Shown here: one piece after another, positions 1-10,059 of the stretch
Layout: each line of letters begins with the position of its first letter
Numbering within the stretch: the stretch's first letter is position 1
NCBI GenBank assembly: GCA_038373885.1
Contig: JAWZYV010019969.1
Span: 806,001-870,000 of the forward strand
DNA length: 64,000 nt
From: Cheiracanthium punctorium
Taxonomy: Eukaryota; Arthropoda; Arachnida; Araneae; Cheiracanthiidae
Direction of reading: 5' to 3'
Translations under genes and position numbers: made by a program
Notes under the pieces: model-generated
What the model saw: only the letters and a program-made list of their open reading frames with translations
Database searches by the model: none
What the model was told of the DNA's origin: nothing

Positions 1-297
1 GGATATTACATTCTTCAGCCGGGGACGATCCCCTGCATCCCCCCCGTCAATTCGCACCCTGCCTTTACATCGATTTTCTTGAACCCAATTCAACAACTTT
101 TCCTCCAGCTCAGGAAAATATGAAGTTTTTCCACGCATGGCTTTCTTCGTGGGAGGCAGAGTCTGCAAAACATTTCTTCTTTTACTCCATTCGCGTACCT
201 GTTTGGTACAAACATCAAACTCACGAGCTGCAGCAGAATTATTATGCTGTTCGGCATATTCAATTGCTTTCAATTTGAAAACCGCGTCGTAAGACAT
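1..297 (-). CDS. pogo/Tigger-like transposase, N-terminal part, cut by window edge
   Basis: An open frame of 99 codons runs on the minus strand from an ATG at 297 to the left edge without a stop. It begins MSYDAVFKLKAIEYAEQHN, which resembles a psq/Brinker-type helix-turn-helix as found in pogo-related transposases. From about residue 60 it reads like the start of a CENP-B-type second HTH (ELEEKLLNWVQENR). The last roughly 15 residues, in a G-rich stretch, fit less well, so a frameshift there is possible. The DDE catalytic domain would lie outside the window. The reading frame and the element end near 984 are in the expected order for a pogo-like element on the minus strand. A domesticated host gene of this family is less likely because of the adjoining element end. 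Confidence 0.6.
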   Translation of the reverse strand, partial: MSYDAVFKLKAIEYAEQHNNSAAAREFDVCTKQVREWSKRRNVLQTLPPTKKAMRGKTSYFPELEEKLLNWVQENRCKGRVRIDGGDAGDRPRLKNVIS

Positions 298-538
298 TCT
301 TTTTACTTATCGTGTAAGCCATTTTCACTTGCTTCTAAAATATGGAAGTTGAATGCGAAGAATGTGAGCTATCGGTTTGCACTAGGATAAAAAAAAAAAA
401 ACACTGCGTCGCAAAACAATCACGTGATCACTGAAAGCCAGTCGAATTCTGGCAGGGGGAGTATTTCACGGACGCGTCCATTTTTAAAGTTAGGAGGGTG
501 GGCTTATACTCGGGAAAACTAGGGGGACGGGCTTATAC

Positions 539-960
539 TAGAGATGAGTTCGGGCTCATTTTTTGAAGCCCGAGCCCGCCCGAGCCCGAAGACTTTTAAT
601 CCGAGCCCGCCCGAGCCCGAGCAATATTATTAAAGTTGGAGCCCGAGCCCGCCCGAGCCCGAAATTTCAGCTAAAGACAAATAAAATTAACTACTTTATT
701 AATAGGATACAATAAATTTTGGAGCTTCACACACCTTCTAGTCCCTCGTGCCACTATTTTTTTAAATAAGTACGTCTATTTATTCCATGAATCACTTTTT
801 AAAATCTGTTTCAAGGATTATGTTCAACAAAGGAGAAATTTTTCACGAGCCCGAGCCCGCCCGAGCCCGAACGCAATCGTGAATTACAGAGCCCGAGCCC
901 GAGTCGGGCCCGGGCTCGGGCTCGGGCTTTCGGGCTCGGGCTGAGCCCGTCTCATCTCTA
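539..960. mobile_element. GC-rich non-autonomous hAT element (422 bp) nested in the pogo-like element
   Basis: The ends are inverted repeats: TAGAGATGAG at the left and its complement CTCATCTCTA at the right. An exact 8-bp target duplication, GCTTATAC, lies at 531-538 and 961-968. TAGAGATG-type ends with 8-bp duplications are hAT hallmarks. Just inside each end are clustered short repeats of GAGCCCGCCCGAGCCCGA in opposite orientations, making the termini far more GC-rich than the A+T-rich centre. There is no coding frame. Confidence 0.85.
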
Positions 961-984
961 GCTTATACACGAGTATATACGGTA

Positions 985-1291
985 CTGAAGCGAATTGCAT
1001 GGAATTTTGATAAACTGTAAATGAGGTTTTATATTGTTTATATGCCTCTTAGAATGTCACTATAGTCTGTCTATCGGTTTTGGAAGTTGTATATGCCACC
1101 GATGAGCTTTGAAATACGGTACAGCGCCATCTATTGGGTGAAAATAACGATTTTTTTCATATTTGATTTGCGCATGTTCTGAAACGTGTAGATACCAAAT
1201 TTCACTGGAATATTCTACGTAGATCCAGGTAGATCTAGGTAGATCTCCAGCACCCTTTGAACACTTGCAGTTTAATTATGGCCACCCTGTA
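985..1291. mobile_element. One-ended DNA-element fragment ending CACCCTGTA
   Basis: The right boundary reads ATGGCCACCCTGTATA, the complement of TACAGGGTGGCCAT, a common style of terminus for TA-inserting elements. No matching left end was found, so this is probably a truncated copy. The fragment includes short repeats of GTAGATC at 1218-1246 and no open frame. Confidence 0.35.
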
Positions 1292-1296
1292 TATAT

Positions 1297-1349
<53 letters not shown>
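1291..1349. repeat. (AT)n microsatellite
   Basis: Interrupted then uninterrupted AT dinucleotides, the pure part being about 1302-1348. It abuts the MITE that follows, whose target duplication (TATACATT) partly consists of the repeat tail. Confidence 0.95.
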
Positions 1350-1352
<3 letters not shown>

Positions 1353-1353
1353 T

Positions 1354-1467
1354 CAGGGGCGTAGCCAGAAATTTTTCCTGGGGGGGGGTTACGACTGCTG
1401 TTACTCACATATATGCATACATGTGTGTGATGAGGGAGTGAAGAATATACCCTTGGCTACTCCCCTG
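1354..1467. mobile_element. hAT MITE, CAGGGGCGTAGCC family, internally deleted copy
   Basis: Starts CAGGGGCGTAGCCAG and ends GGCTACTCCCCTG, with exact 8-bp duplications TATACATT at 1346-1353 and 1468-1475. At 114 bp it is shorter than the 168-173-bp copies at 10216, 14187 and 22148; the missing part is on the right side. Confidence 0.85.
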
Positions 1468-2084
1468 TATACATTATATATACTATATATTTTACATATA
1501 TCTATTATACATGTATACCGGGTGTTTCAAAATAGATGTTACAGAGATTATCTTTTAAACCGCAAATGATAGAAACATACTGTCAATTAGAAAATTTAGC
1601 TTCCAGATGTGACAAATTTTTTACTAGAGGCTGTTTAGATAATAGAATACGAAATTCAATTTTTATACGTTATAATCCCTGTTATAATGACGTCTGTTAC
1701 TTAACAGCAAGATAAATAGCAATGCATATTTGTATACATTTAGTTTCAAAATACAAAAATATATAATGGAATGCGATCTATATAAATATCCTCCCATCAC
1801 TTATATTTAGAAAAATGTTGCTCTTTGTCTAAGAAAATTAACAAACAAACAAAAAAAAAGATTGAAAAAAGAAAGAAAGAAATTCCCGTGTCTCTAAGTG
1901 AAACAGTTCAAGATATTGCTATTTGAAAATTTAGACATTTGTCGCCAAGCACTAAGGGGATGTCTCAAAAGTGAGAAAAATGTAATTATTTTCAACTAAC
2001 GGTAATTGATGTTCATAGTCACTCGATAGATAGAATAAGCCCCTCAAATCGTACGGATTTTACGTGCACCAGCTCCCATTAGGG
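1468..2084. other. No gene seen; one transposon-end motif
   Basis: A+T-rich sequence. The phrase ACCGGGTGTTTCAAAA at about 1518 has the style of a DNA-transposon terminus, but no partner end was found. No credible exon. Confidence 0.5.
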
Positions 2085-2215
2085 CACACGGTGCCACAGC
2101 AGTCGAGCAGAGAGGAATTTGACCCTCCCAAGCACTGGCCAATCCGGATGCTGCTTCACTTTTCGTGTTCTTATGGGAACGGAGTTTAGTGCCCAGACCA
2201 CTGCGGGTTTTACAA
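2085..2215. repeat. Dispersed repeat, copy 1 (shared with 16.77 kb)
   Basis: The stretch beginning CAGTCGAG and containing ATGGGAACGGAGTTTA is recognisably the same as 16768-16880 (CAGTCGAG...ATGGGAACCGAGTTTA) with many substitutions. It may be part of an old SINE or LINE tail; I cannot name the family. Confidence 0.5.
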
Positions 2216-2289
2216 TTGTACTAAAGTATAGTACATGTTAAAAAGACGTATATTTTCATTTTTAAATTGAATAAAATAGTCATAATAAA

Positions 2290-2402
2290 GCTACCACAAA
2301 TCAAAGAACCTGTTCTCAAAAGAACAGGAAAAAGAACTGTTCTTTTAAAAAGAACGGGAACGGTGAACAACTGTTCTTTGAAAATAATGGTTTTCCCACC
2401 TC
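2290..2402. mobile_element. hAT-type terminus with short internal inverted repeats
   Basis: The complement of the right edge reads TAGAGGTGGGAAAACC, a hAT-style end. The subterminal region holds several small inverted repeats built on AGAACAG/CTGTTCT. No left terminus or target duplication could be paired, so only one end is supported. Confidence 0.4.
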
Positions 2403-2580
2403 TACCCACCACTACATACACTGAGTTTTTGAAGAAGTTAACAATTTGTCTGGTTTCCCACCTTCACGAGGAATTATTTTGAAATATGTCATTTTAATAG
2501 CTGGAATTAAAATTTAATTTTAATTTTTTATTGGTAGTAAAAATATTGACACTATTAGACTTGAAAGTTTATTTTTCGAT

Positions 2581-2635
2581 TTTAGGAAAATCCGCTGAAT
2601 TGGACTCGCATCGTTCTTCCCGTGGACCCTTCAAA
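2581..2635. mobile_element. Single end of the GAAGGGTCCACG MITE
   Basis: The complement of this stretch starts TTGAAGGGTCCACGGGAAG and continues through AACGATG and GAGTCCA, matching both ends of the complete element at 35018-35267. The other end is not present nearby. Confidence 0.55.
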
Positions 2636-2793
2636 TGAGATCAAATCGACTTCGTTAACACGTTTCGTGAGCATTCACCTTTTTTCACTCTAAATGCGGA
2701 GGTGTGATATACCCAAAAATAATTATTATAATATATAAAAATTCTACTTTAAAATTCTGGTGTTAACAGGCAGACATTTATAATTTTCTTTTC

Positions 2794-3072
2794 TTAATGC
2801 TCTTCTCTAGCTATACCTGGTGGTTGTGTAAATGCAAGGCAATTTATTTTACGATTTAAGGTATTTAAGTCCTCAAATAGGCGAATCTTCTTTCCGATCA
2901 TTAACTCATTAGCTAAAATTTGTGCAACCACTTCAACAAAGTTACTTGTAAGAGATTCCAAATCTGCACCTCTAGTAATTAAGTGGAAATCCTGAAGTAC
3001 CATGACTATAAATTTGTTGTTTGTTGCTTACCTGGCTGTCCATTTTACGGGCTTGAATTTTCATGAATTCTG
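2794..3072 (-). CDS. Candidate exon pair of an unrecognised gene
   Basis: On the minus strand an acceptor-like TTACGTACAG precedes a short open stretch (about 3033-3070) reading FMKIQARKMDSQ and ending CAG|GTAAGC, a consensus donor. An acceptor-like ACTTCAG at 2995-3001 follows about 40 bases later and leads into an open stretch encoding DFHLITRGADLESL through NRKINCLAFTQPP. That stretch ends with a second donor-like CCACCAG|GTATAG near 2812. The phases agree across the short gap (phase 0). Read without splicing, the second stretch opens as a 69-codon frame to a TAA. The composition is protein-like and predicted largely helical. I do not recognise the protein. A 40-base intron is very short, so a decayed or chance arrangement is possible. 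Confidence 0.35.
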
Positions 3073-4886
3073 TATTCTGTACGTAATTTTAAAATTATTT
3101 ATTAAATTTTCAATATGATTAATCGTATAATATATTCTGAGAAAGAATATCCTTTCATTTCGTTTTTTCTATCGTTATGCACCCAATCGAATTACTATAC
3201 TAATTTTAAAGTAAAATTGAACCGATTCTAACTGCAGGCTTCACTTTATACTCTAGTCATGAGTTCTGTCTTTTTTGATAATTTGCTGACGAAATGTACG
3301 GAATTTAAGCAGCGACATTCTGTTAACAGTACTGTTTGTATTGATAAATAGCAAAACAAAATGCATGTGACGATGTATATCCTTTAATTCAGATGTAGAC
3401 TCCACATGATAGTGTTGGGTAGGACATAGCAGAAAAGTGAGGATTGTGTGAGTCATCTGGATCGGTTTTGAAATTGTTCAAAGAGGCAGTGCAAAATCGG
3501 TCCAAAGCAAATGAAGTGGAAGGTTGTAACGCACCCGCTGAGAAATGCTGAATATAACAAACACATTTAATTCAACATGCAGGACAAATTTATTAGCACA
3601 GTAAACTGTGCTTAATTACCGTCACACATTTTGTAATAAAGTTTCTATTTTAAAGTTTAAAGTCTTAGGTTACCCTTACATAAGTAAATTAATTAAAATA
3701 TTATGCTCGTGTTTAAAAATAAAACATCTTCATATGGAATTCGAAGTGCACGAAATATTTAAACACTTCATGGTTTAGTGGAATGAAATATCTTTGTTTA
3801 TTTTAATTCTATAAAATGTGAAACTGTGACATCCTGAGGAGTTATTTATTACAGCACAAATTGAAGTATTATTTTAAATGGACATGGATTTGGAGTTGAA
3901 AGTTTATCAATGTTATGTAATGTTTAGTTTATGAAATTACAGTTTATATCAGTTAAAGAAATGCCGGATAGTTCAGCTATTTCTGCCAGTTAGCTTTCTA
4001 TTACAGGTAGATGTATTTAAAATATTATCTATTAATTACTGACAAACTGTATGTGCCTTGTGGCGTGAAACATTTTTGTTAACCAGTTTTATTTTATTTT
4101 ATACTAATTTATACTACTTTAAAATATATAGAAAACATGCTTGTGTGTATACGTATGCGAATGACAAGTATCACTATATAAACCCTTTTTTTTCTCTTTC
4201 CTGTAGGTATTTTCGTAAAAAAATGAGGCATTACAGTGGTTTAAAAATCGCGTTTTTTGCCTCTACGTTCCACTTCCTGTCAGCCGAAGCTGCCTTTTCT
4301 CAACAAGTTGATAAAGACTATACAGCTGTACAGCAAATGATTACTTATGTTTCTCTCCGAAAGTCGAAAGCAAGATTGAGAATAATAGATGGGGACAGCA
4401 TCTTTTTCTGAACGTGTAAACTGCGCCTGTTCATACTTAACGTAAGGATCTATCAGGCGTTCTCAAAGCACAGCTGCTATCTTTTACAATTTTACCGTAA
4501 GATTATTCATTACATGCCTTCAATCTACGATTATGGACGGCGCACTACGATTAGGGGCGGCGCAGAGATCCGATGTACTGATATCGAAGATTTTCCACCC
4601 AACGAAAAATGCCTCTCAACGGTCACCCTCATTCTTGAAAGGGCCCTTTTTTGCTTTTCGTCCTCTCCATCCGACTTTACAACTCAAGATGCAGTCTAAC
4701 TTTGGCCTTTCTGCTCGGATTTACCGCAGCACTATTTTTTTGTGCTGCACTATTTACCATCATCCGAAACAAAAACATCCATTTTCATGTAGTTACTGGA
4801 GGTAAGCGCGCTGCGCAAGGAACTCCGACAAGCATGATCTCAGTCAGTCAGTCAATTTTCAAATTCTTATTTTAATTTAGAGAGCC
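3073..4886. other. No gene recognised
   Basis: Mostly A+T-rich. Around 4500-4800 the G+C rises and short frames overlap on the plus strand, but none looks like a protein I know. An acceptor-like CTTTCCTGTAG at 4196-4206 precedes a 62-codon open stretch ending at 4411 (see rejected list). Confidence 0.4.
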
Positions 4887-5125
4887 GCCCAGGTGGTCAA
4901 GTGGCTTAAGAACCATTTTATCTGGCTTTGGGTCCGGGTTCGAATCCCGGCTTGGGCATGGATGTTAACTTGTCCTTCCCTTCATTGGGGATAATGGAGA
5001 GCACCCCACCCTTCGGCATAGACCCCCCGTGTCGATAATTGACCGCAAACATACTACACAACACAACACTCTTAGAGTAAAATGCTAGCAGCCCATTGGG
5101 TGCCCCCGTAACAAAATTTATCATG
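4887..5125 (+). mobile_element. tRNA-derived SINE
   Basis: The first 71 bases (4887-4957) fold like a tRNA. GCCCAGG can pair with CTTGGGC as an acceptor stem, a Pol III A-box-like stretch (GGTCAAGTGGC) lies near the start, and a B box GGTTCGAATCC is at 4937-4947. The would-be anticodon loop TTTTATC reads TTA, not a normal sense anticodon, which argues for a SINE head rather than a working tRNA gene. A tRNA-unrelated body of about 170 bp follows, ending near GTAACAAAATTT. Confidence 0.7.
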
Positions 5126-5441
5126 TTCGGCTGTAGTAGTAGACAAAATTTAACTGACAGGTTTGTGTGCAGACGCGGGTGTTACCAGAAATATTGTATT
5201 TTTTTAAGCAGAAAAAGTTAAATTAAAAAAGTGGTGCGTAATGCTCCAATGAACGAGTAAAAGTTGGCAGTTATGTCAAAGGGTTGAATTAAAATATTAT
5301 ATTACGTCATTGATGGTTTCCATATCTTAAACACATAGAGAGCCGTAGAAGCTAAGCTGTAGGCTTGCTTGAAATGACGGACCTGTATAATATTAAAAGC
5401 CATTAACAGATAACAGGATATGTGTTAAAAATTCACGGTAC

Positions 5442-5618
5442 CATAACTGCCAACAATTCCATTTACCTTAAATAGTAATTTTAGAACAAAAATTGTTGAG
5501 TTTAAATGCAGCAAAATTTGAGTTTGTTGGAAGGTGCAGTTACTATCTGAAAAATACTCCTTAAAATATACTATTTAAAACAAATGTCCAATTATATGCT
5601 GAATTGTAAGCAGCTATG
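5442..5618. mobile_element. Palindromic MITE, CATAGCTGCCAAC family
   Basis: Left end CATAACTGCCAACAATTCC; complement of right end CATAGCTGCTTACAATTC. No target duplication could be matched. The same end type occurs at 20884, 40032, 41425 and 43587. Confidence 0.5.
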
Positions 5619-6645
5619 CAATATCATTATTTATATTCAAAGAATTTACAGAATGTAGTGAACTTAGTTCTGATTAACTTGGAATTTTAATGTATTAAAT
5701 GAATTTAATGAATTTTCAATCTCATGTTTTAGTTGTATTTGAGATATTTCTCATATTTCAAAGAGTTTTGTAATATAAAGTTTTCATGATATGGGTTTTG
5801 CAGTCAATTTTTTTTTCTGTTTTCCCACCTTTGAATCACTAATAAAAATTGCAGTAAGAAATTACACCCAGTTTTTTTCAGTTATTGTATAAACTCACAC
5901 CCTATTCTTATAAGAATAAATTTAAGAAAAGGATTGAAAATATTTTAGCACAAAACAATGTAGTTAATATAGTTTTCATTCATTTGTAATTGCAAAATGC
6001 ACAAAATTTGCATTTGCGAAAATTCAAAATTACTGCAACTTAATAAAACGGGTAACTCAGAGCGAAATAAAAAGATATATAAAAAGGATTCCTATTCTAT
6101 TTTGAAACAAAAACTCCCACGGTGTTTTTTTTTTTTTTTTATCAGTATAGCAAAACTGAAACACTGCGTCAACAAAATAAATTGAAATAAATTTTATTAG
6201 AATAAGAAGCATGTAAAATAGATTTATTTAGATATTGCTTTATATATTATTGTACTTTAATTTGCATATATAATAGCAAACTTCCTACCCCTTTAATTTC
6301 ATATCTTCAGTCAACGCCTAAATAAATAAGCGTACAAATAAATGAAAATTGAAAAAATCTTTAGAAAAATGAGAATCCGAAGAATCCTTTTCTGTACGAT
6401 AATTGGAAAACATATTTGAGGTTTAAGGGTGAAACGTTTTCTTTGACAGTAAAAAAAAAGTAAAATAAGGCATTTGGAATTTTTTAAGGAACGAGTTTTT
6501 TCAAATGAAATGGTTATAAGTATTAGTTTACATTTTTATTAATTAAAACCATTAGACAACACCAAAAAACCAGTTCAACGTTGAGACATATTCTTAAACT
6601 TACGCTTAACTATAAAATTGCATTAATATGTTGAAGGGTATAGAA
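5619..6645. other. No gene seen; A+T-rich
   Basis: Long A/T runs, including a T run of about 19 at 6125-6142. No open frame with protein-like composition. Confidence 0.5.
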
Positions 6646-6865
6646 CAGGCATGGGCAACCTCTGAAAATTGTGGGCCAAATTTTAGGATGCTAGCGAAGA
6701 CGCGGACCAAACTTCAGGATGTTGGCGAAGTTGCGGTCCATATAGTCGGGTTTTATATAGGATTTTGAATAATTTATTTATTATCAATTTTTGTGTGTTG
6801 CGAGGGCCGGATCAAAAACCGTGGCGGACTACAATCGGCCCGCGGCCGGATGTTGCCCATATGTT
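6646..6865. mobile_element. hAT MITE, CAGGCATGGGCAACC family, copy 1
   Basis: Left end CAGGCATGGGCAACC; complement of right end AACATATGGGCAACATCC. The flanking 8-mers are GTATAGAA (6638-6645) and GTGTAGAA (6866-6873), a 7/8 match. The body contains GGGCCGGATCAAAAACCG and related G+C-rich phrases next to the ends. A second, inverted copy lies at 63405-63592. Confidence 0.7.
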
Positions 6866-6984
6866 GTGTAGAAGATGTGTGAAATAAAGTTAGTTACGAA
6901 ATGTCTTTAGAGTATATTACTCTGTCTGAAATGAAAGCGTAGTAACACACCAAATTAGAACACTCCAAATTGGTATTTCGAAGG

Positions 6985-7715
6985 TAGAGTGTTCACCGCT
7001 TATTCCGATCACTTCGGTATGAATTGAGATTGACCGGAATAACCGAAATCTGAAATAAACGGCGGAAAAAGAAAAGGTGAGAAAATTTTAGAAAAAAAAT
7101 CCCAAAATATATGAATTGTACTCTTTAATAGTTTAACGTATGCACGTATTTATTTAAGAATAAAAACATTTATATATTTTTAAAAAGTGCAACTTCTGAG
7201 GGGGGACGGGGAATCCGAAATTAAAGGCTGTTTTAGGGGCATAGTTTCATATAGCTCAAATTGAATTTCACTTAATATTGAAAATAGGTGATTCCATTTG
7301 CATTGTTCTACGTAAAGTGTCTATAGCGTTGAGCAAATCCACTATTGTGACATGTAACCGATTTGGGTGCACATCGTCGTCGTCATCAGGTGTCTCATTG
7401 TTTCCGGATGTAGGATTGATCCTTATTTAATTAAAATTCTGTAAAGCGTATTAACAATTGTTTTGATTATATTAATTTAACACTTCCACATAAATACGAG
7501 CCATCTTTGACTGGCTTCTTTGCCCCAAAAACTAATTATATCGAAAATTTTCCTGATCTGCAAAGATTACTTGACCGGATAAAGCGGCAGTCGAGTCCGA
7601 GGTGACCGGCGGAAAGCCGATGCAATTTGGCCATTTTGTTCTGTTCCTACCGATTTTCACCGAAATAGCGGATCACCGGATAAACCACCGACCGAAATAA
7701 GCTGCGACCACTGTA
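6985..7715. mobile_element. Tigger-like non-autonomous element (~730 bp)
   Basis: The ends are imperfect inverted repeats next to TA dinucleotides: GAGTGTTCACCGCTTATTCC at the left, and the complement of the right end CAGTGGTCGCAGCTTATTTC. TA is at 6985-6986 and 7714-7715. Subterminal CCGGATAAAGCGG- and CCGAAATAGCGG-like phrases repeat inside both ends, as is usual for pogo/Tigger derivatives. No transposase frame remains. Confidence 0.65.
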
Positions 7716-8696
7716 ATTCGGAAAATATATGTGGCTGACGAAATATACTGGCTACGGTGCTGATATTTTAGTCATACCCCTTTGCACCCGAAAAGTCATG
7801 TGACCAAGGAAATATGATTGTCCTTGTCCAAGACAGTCATACTAAGACGTTCACACGGGTCTTTGAATGCAAAGAGATGTGGCCAAAAGTCGGCGATGTA
7901 GCCTGTTTATCACGTCAGCCTTGGTAAATATTTCTGTTGCATAAGATTTAACCTTTTACAGACCAATGTTCCCAATTGGGAATATCAGTTTAAAAAATCA
8001 TTTAAAAATTAAATTTTATCAATATTTACTCGAAAAATTAGCAGATATAGTTAGAAGATGACTTGATTTTCTGAAATAGAGTTTGCATTTCTATCGTTAG
8101 TAGGAAACTGGATAAAAATTCATAAAAATAGACATTTTCATAATGTTTTACAGAGCTATGTTGATGCACCACACTCCCCCTTAAAACTTAACTCATATCT
8201 TACTTAAATTTAAAAATAAATCTTATTTTTTTATTCTTCATATTTCACTTATCAAGTAAACTACACATAAAAGCATAGTAAAATTATAGCCCTAAAAATA
8301 TATGCTACTTATTTAAAATATTGCTACTTTCTTTTAGTCAGAAATGACCAATGTTCCCAATTAAGAACACAATGAAAATTAGGGGGTACAATCCCCCACC
8401 ATTTAAATGACTAATATCATTTAACTAACGCATTATAAGGCAAAATATGCAAAAAACTAATTTAAAATATGCCTGGATCTGAATTTGGTCTGTAAAAGTT
8501 TAAGAAACGTGATCTCTGGAAAGATTATAAAAGTAAGGGATTTTGCTGTCTGCTGTAGGCCAAACTGACTGACTGACTGAAGTTAGTGCTTAATGGAGTT
8601 CCTTGGAAAAAAGGCCTAATCTCCAGTATGTAGATTCTAGTATTTTTGTTATCTTGAAACGAAAATTTACCCGAATGAGTTAATGATCAGTACAGA
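7716..8696. other. No gene recognised
   Basis: A+T-rich. Around 7970 and 8345 the phrase GACCAATGTTCCCAATT occurs twice, so the interval may hold a partial duplication. Confidence 0.4.
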
Positions 8697-8894
8697 TCAA
8701 CAAAAGGAATCAGTCTGGCTCACATAGTGGTCGTTAATAAGAGCAAAGTAAGCAAGTACCGCTTTAGGTGTTTTCCTCGTAACGTCTCCAGGGTTGGAGT
8801 CTGGCAGTTCAGCATCAAACTCTTTAGGAAGTGTTCTTAAAATGTCAAAGAATTTTGTAGCAGTCATGAGTATATGCTCCTTTTTAGTTTTCAT
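8697..8894 (-). CDS. Unclassified 65-codon frame with protein-like composition
   Basis: Starts MKTKKEHILMTATKFFDILR and includes LPKEFDAELPDSNPGD and VLAYFALINDHYVSQTD. An acceptor-like CTCTCAG sits immediately upstream on the minus strand, and a TGA ends the frame. The residue mix is balanced, unlike most chance frames in this A+T-rich DNA. I cannot assign a family. It may be an exon relic of a transposon or a host-gene fragment. Confidence 0.25.
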   Translation of the reverse strand: MKTKKEHILMTATKFFDILRTLPKEFDAELPDSNPGDVTRKTPKAVLAYFALINDHYVSQTDSFC

Positions 8895-9059
8895 ACTGAG
8901 AGCCTACGGGTGGCTCTATTAGATAAATTGTGATGAGGCCAAATTCTTAATGGCAGTCTACTAACAATCTGTGAATATACAATAAAAGCACGAATTAAAT
9001 TTAACTTGAAATAATTCAACAGTCATTTTAGAATTTATTAAAAGTATATCGAACAGTCT

Positions 9060-9910
9060 AGATGTATCGAAATGATATTGACACTGGAATACTTAAACTA
9101 AACTCTCCTCTCATTGACACAAAAAAATCTTCCGACTACGAGGTTCCCTATTCTGACTTCTCATCTCTTCCTAAGGACATTAACATTTTCATATCTGCTC
9201 GAAATAAAGCTGGGAAAACATATTAAACCAATCCTCTCAGTAGTGATACAGAGATTTTTTTATATTTAAGCAAAAAAAAAAAAAAATCAAACGTGAGATT
9301 AAACGTTATAAGCAAAACAGCTCAGCTTCCTTCCTAGACAGTCTTTCTGATGATAAAAATACTATCTGGTTATCTGGTGAGCTTTTAAAAAATAACGAAG
9401 AAACATTTCATCCACCATCCTATCCAGGGACCTTCGGGTCTGGATTTTACGGATGAAGAAAAAGCTAATGCCTTAGCTCATTGCTGTGAAAACCAATCCC
9501 TGCCTAATACTTATCGATATGACGCAGCCCATTAAGCCATTGTCGAAAGTGATGTTCATAGCTTTTTGGCTATGCCTCCATCTACTATCTTTCCTACTGT
9601 TAATCCCTCACAAGTTGATACAGTAATCTCAAAACTCAAAAATAAAAAATCTCCTCGGCCCGATAACATTTCTAGTTTAATGATAAAAAAATGTCCCTTC
9701 CAGCATTATTCTTTACGTCTCAGAAGTCATAAATGCTATTTTAAAATATTGCTGCTTCTTCATGAACGATCGTTTACCGTCCGTATAAACAACTCTTTTC
9801 TCAAGTTACGCTTCAATTAAAGCAGACGTCTAACAAGGGTCACTCCTTGGCCTTACTTTGTTTAAAATATACATCAACGACGTTCCCCAAAGTTTGCGTG
9901 AATAATAATC
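9060..9910 (+). pseudogene. Decayed LINE reverse transcriptase (jockey-like)
   Basis: Several frames together give pieces of a non-LTR retrotransposon ORF2: an upstream linker with ISARNKAGKTY, then KLKNKKSPRPDN at about 9632-9668 (the usual K-x-SPGPDN of RT motif 2, here with R for G), then QGSLLGLTLFKIYINDVPQ at 9834-9900 (the PQGS...N.YINDIP motif). Between them most of the finger and palm region is missing, so the copy is internally deleted as well as frameshifted and stopped. The FADD catalytic motif is not recognisable; only a weak match to the region after it was seen near 9905-9945, before a run of about 24 A. It cannot encode a working enzyme. Confidence 0.7.
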
Positions 9911-10059
9911 GACAGTAAAATAAGTACCGCTTATTTTCATCCGTTGGCAAAAAAAAAAAAAAAAAAAAAAAAAGCCAAACGATGCGATTACTCGCCAAGA
10001 TAGTTTCCAATGGAATAAAGCGCAGATTCTTCCGGTTATGGAAATGAGAAGCTGTACAA

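Larger units (their letters stand above)
1..984 (-). mobile_element. pogo-like DNA transposon, 5' part
   Basis: The transposase start at 297 is followed by a leader and then a right-hand end reading GAGTATATACGGTA, whose complement starts TACCGTATATACTCG. This is the style of end seen in pogo/Tigger elements that insert at TA; the TA is at 983-984. Near the end the motif GGGCTTATAC occurs twice (near 510 and 529). The element is interrupted by a younger hAT insertion at 539-960. The other end lies beyond the window. Confidence 0.55.

Noticed and set aside
1518..1560. Transposon inferred from ACCGGGTGTTTCAAAA, and similar single ends at 16019 and 41290
   Set aside because: No partner end or target duplication could be found; kept only as notes.
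4206..4411. Possible exon after CTTTCCTGTAG
   Set aside because: Only the acceptor is suggestive; the 62-residue product is not recognisable and ends in a stop with no convincing 3' context.
4887..4957. Functional tRNA gene
   Set aside because: It folds partly like a tRNA, but the anticodon would read TTA and a SINE body follows directly, so it is a SINE head.
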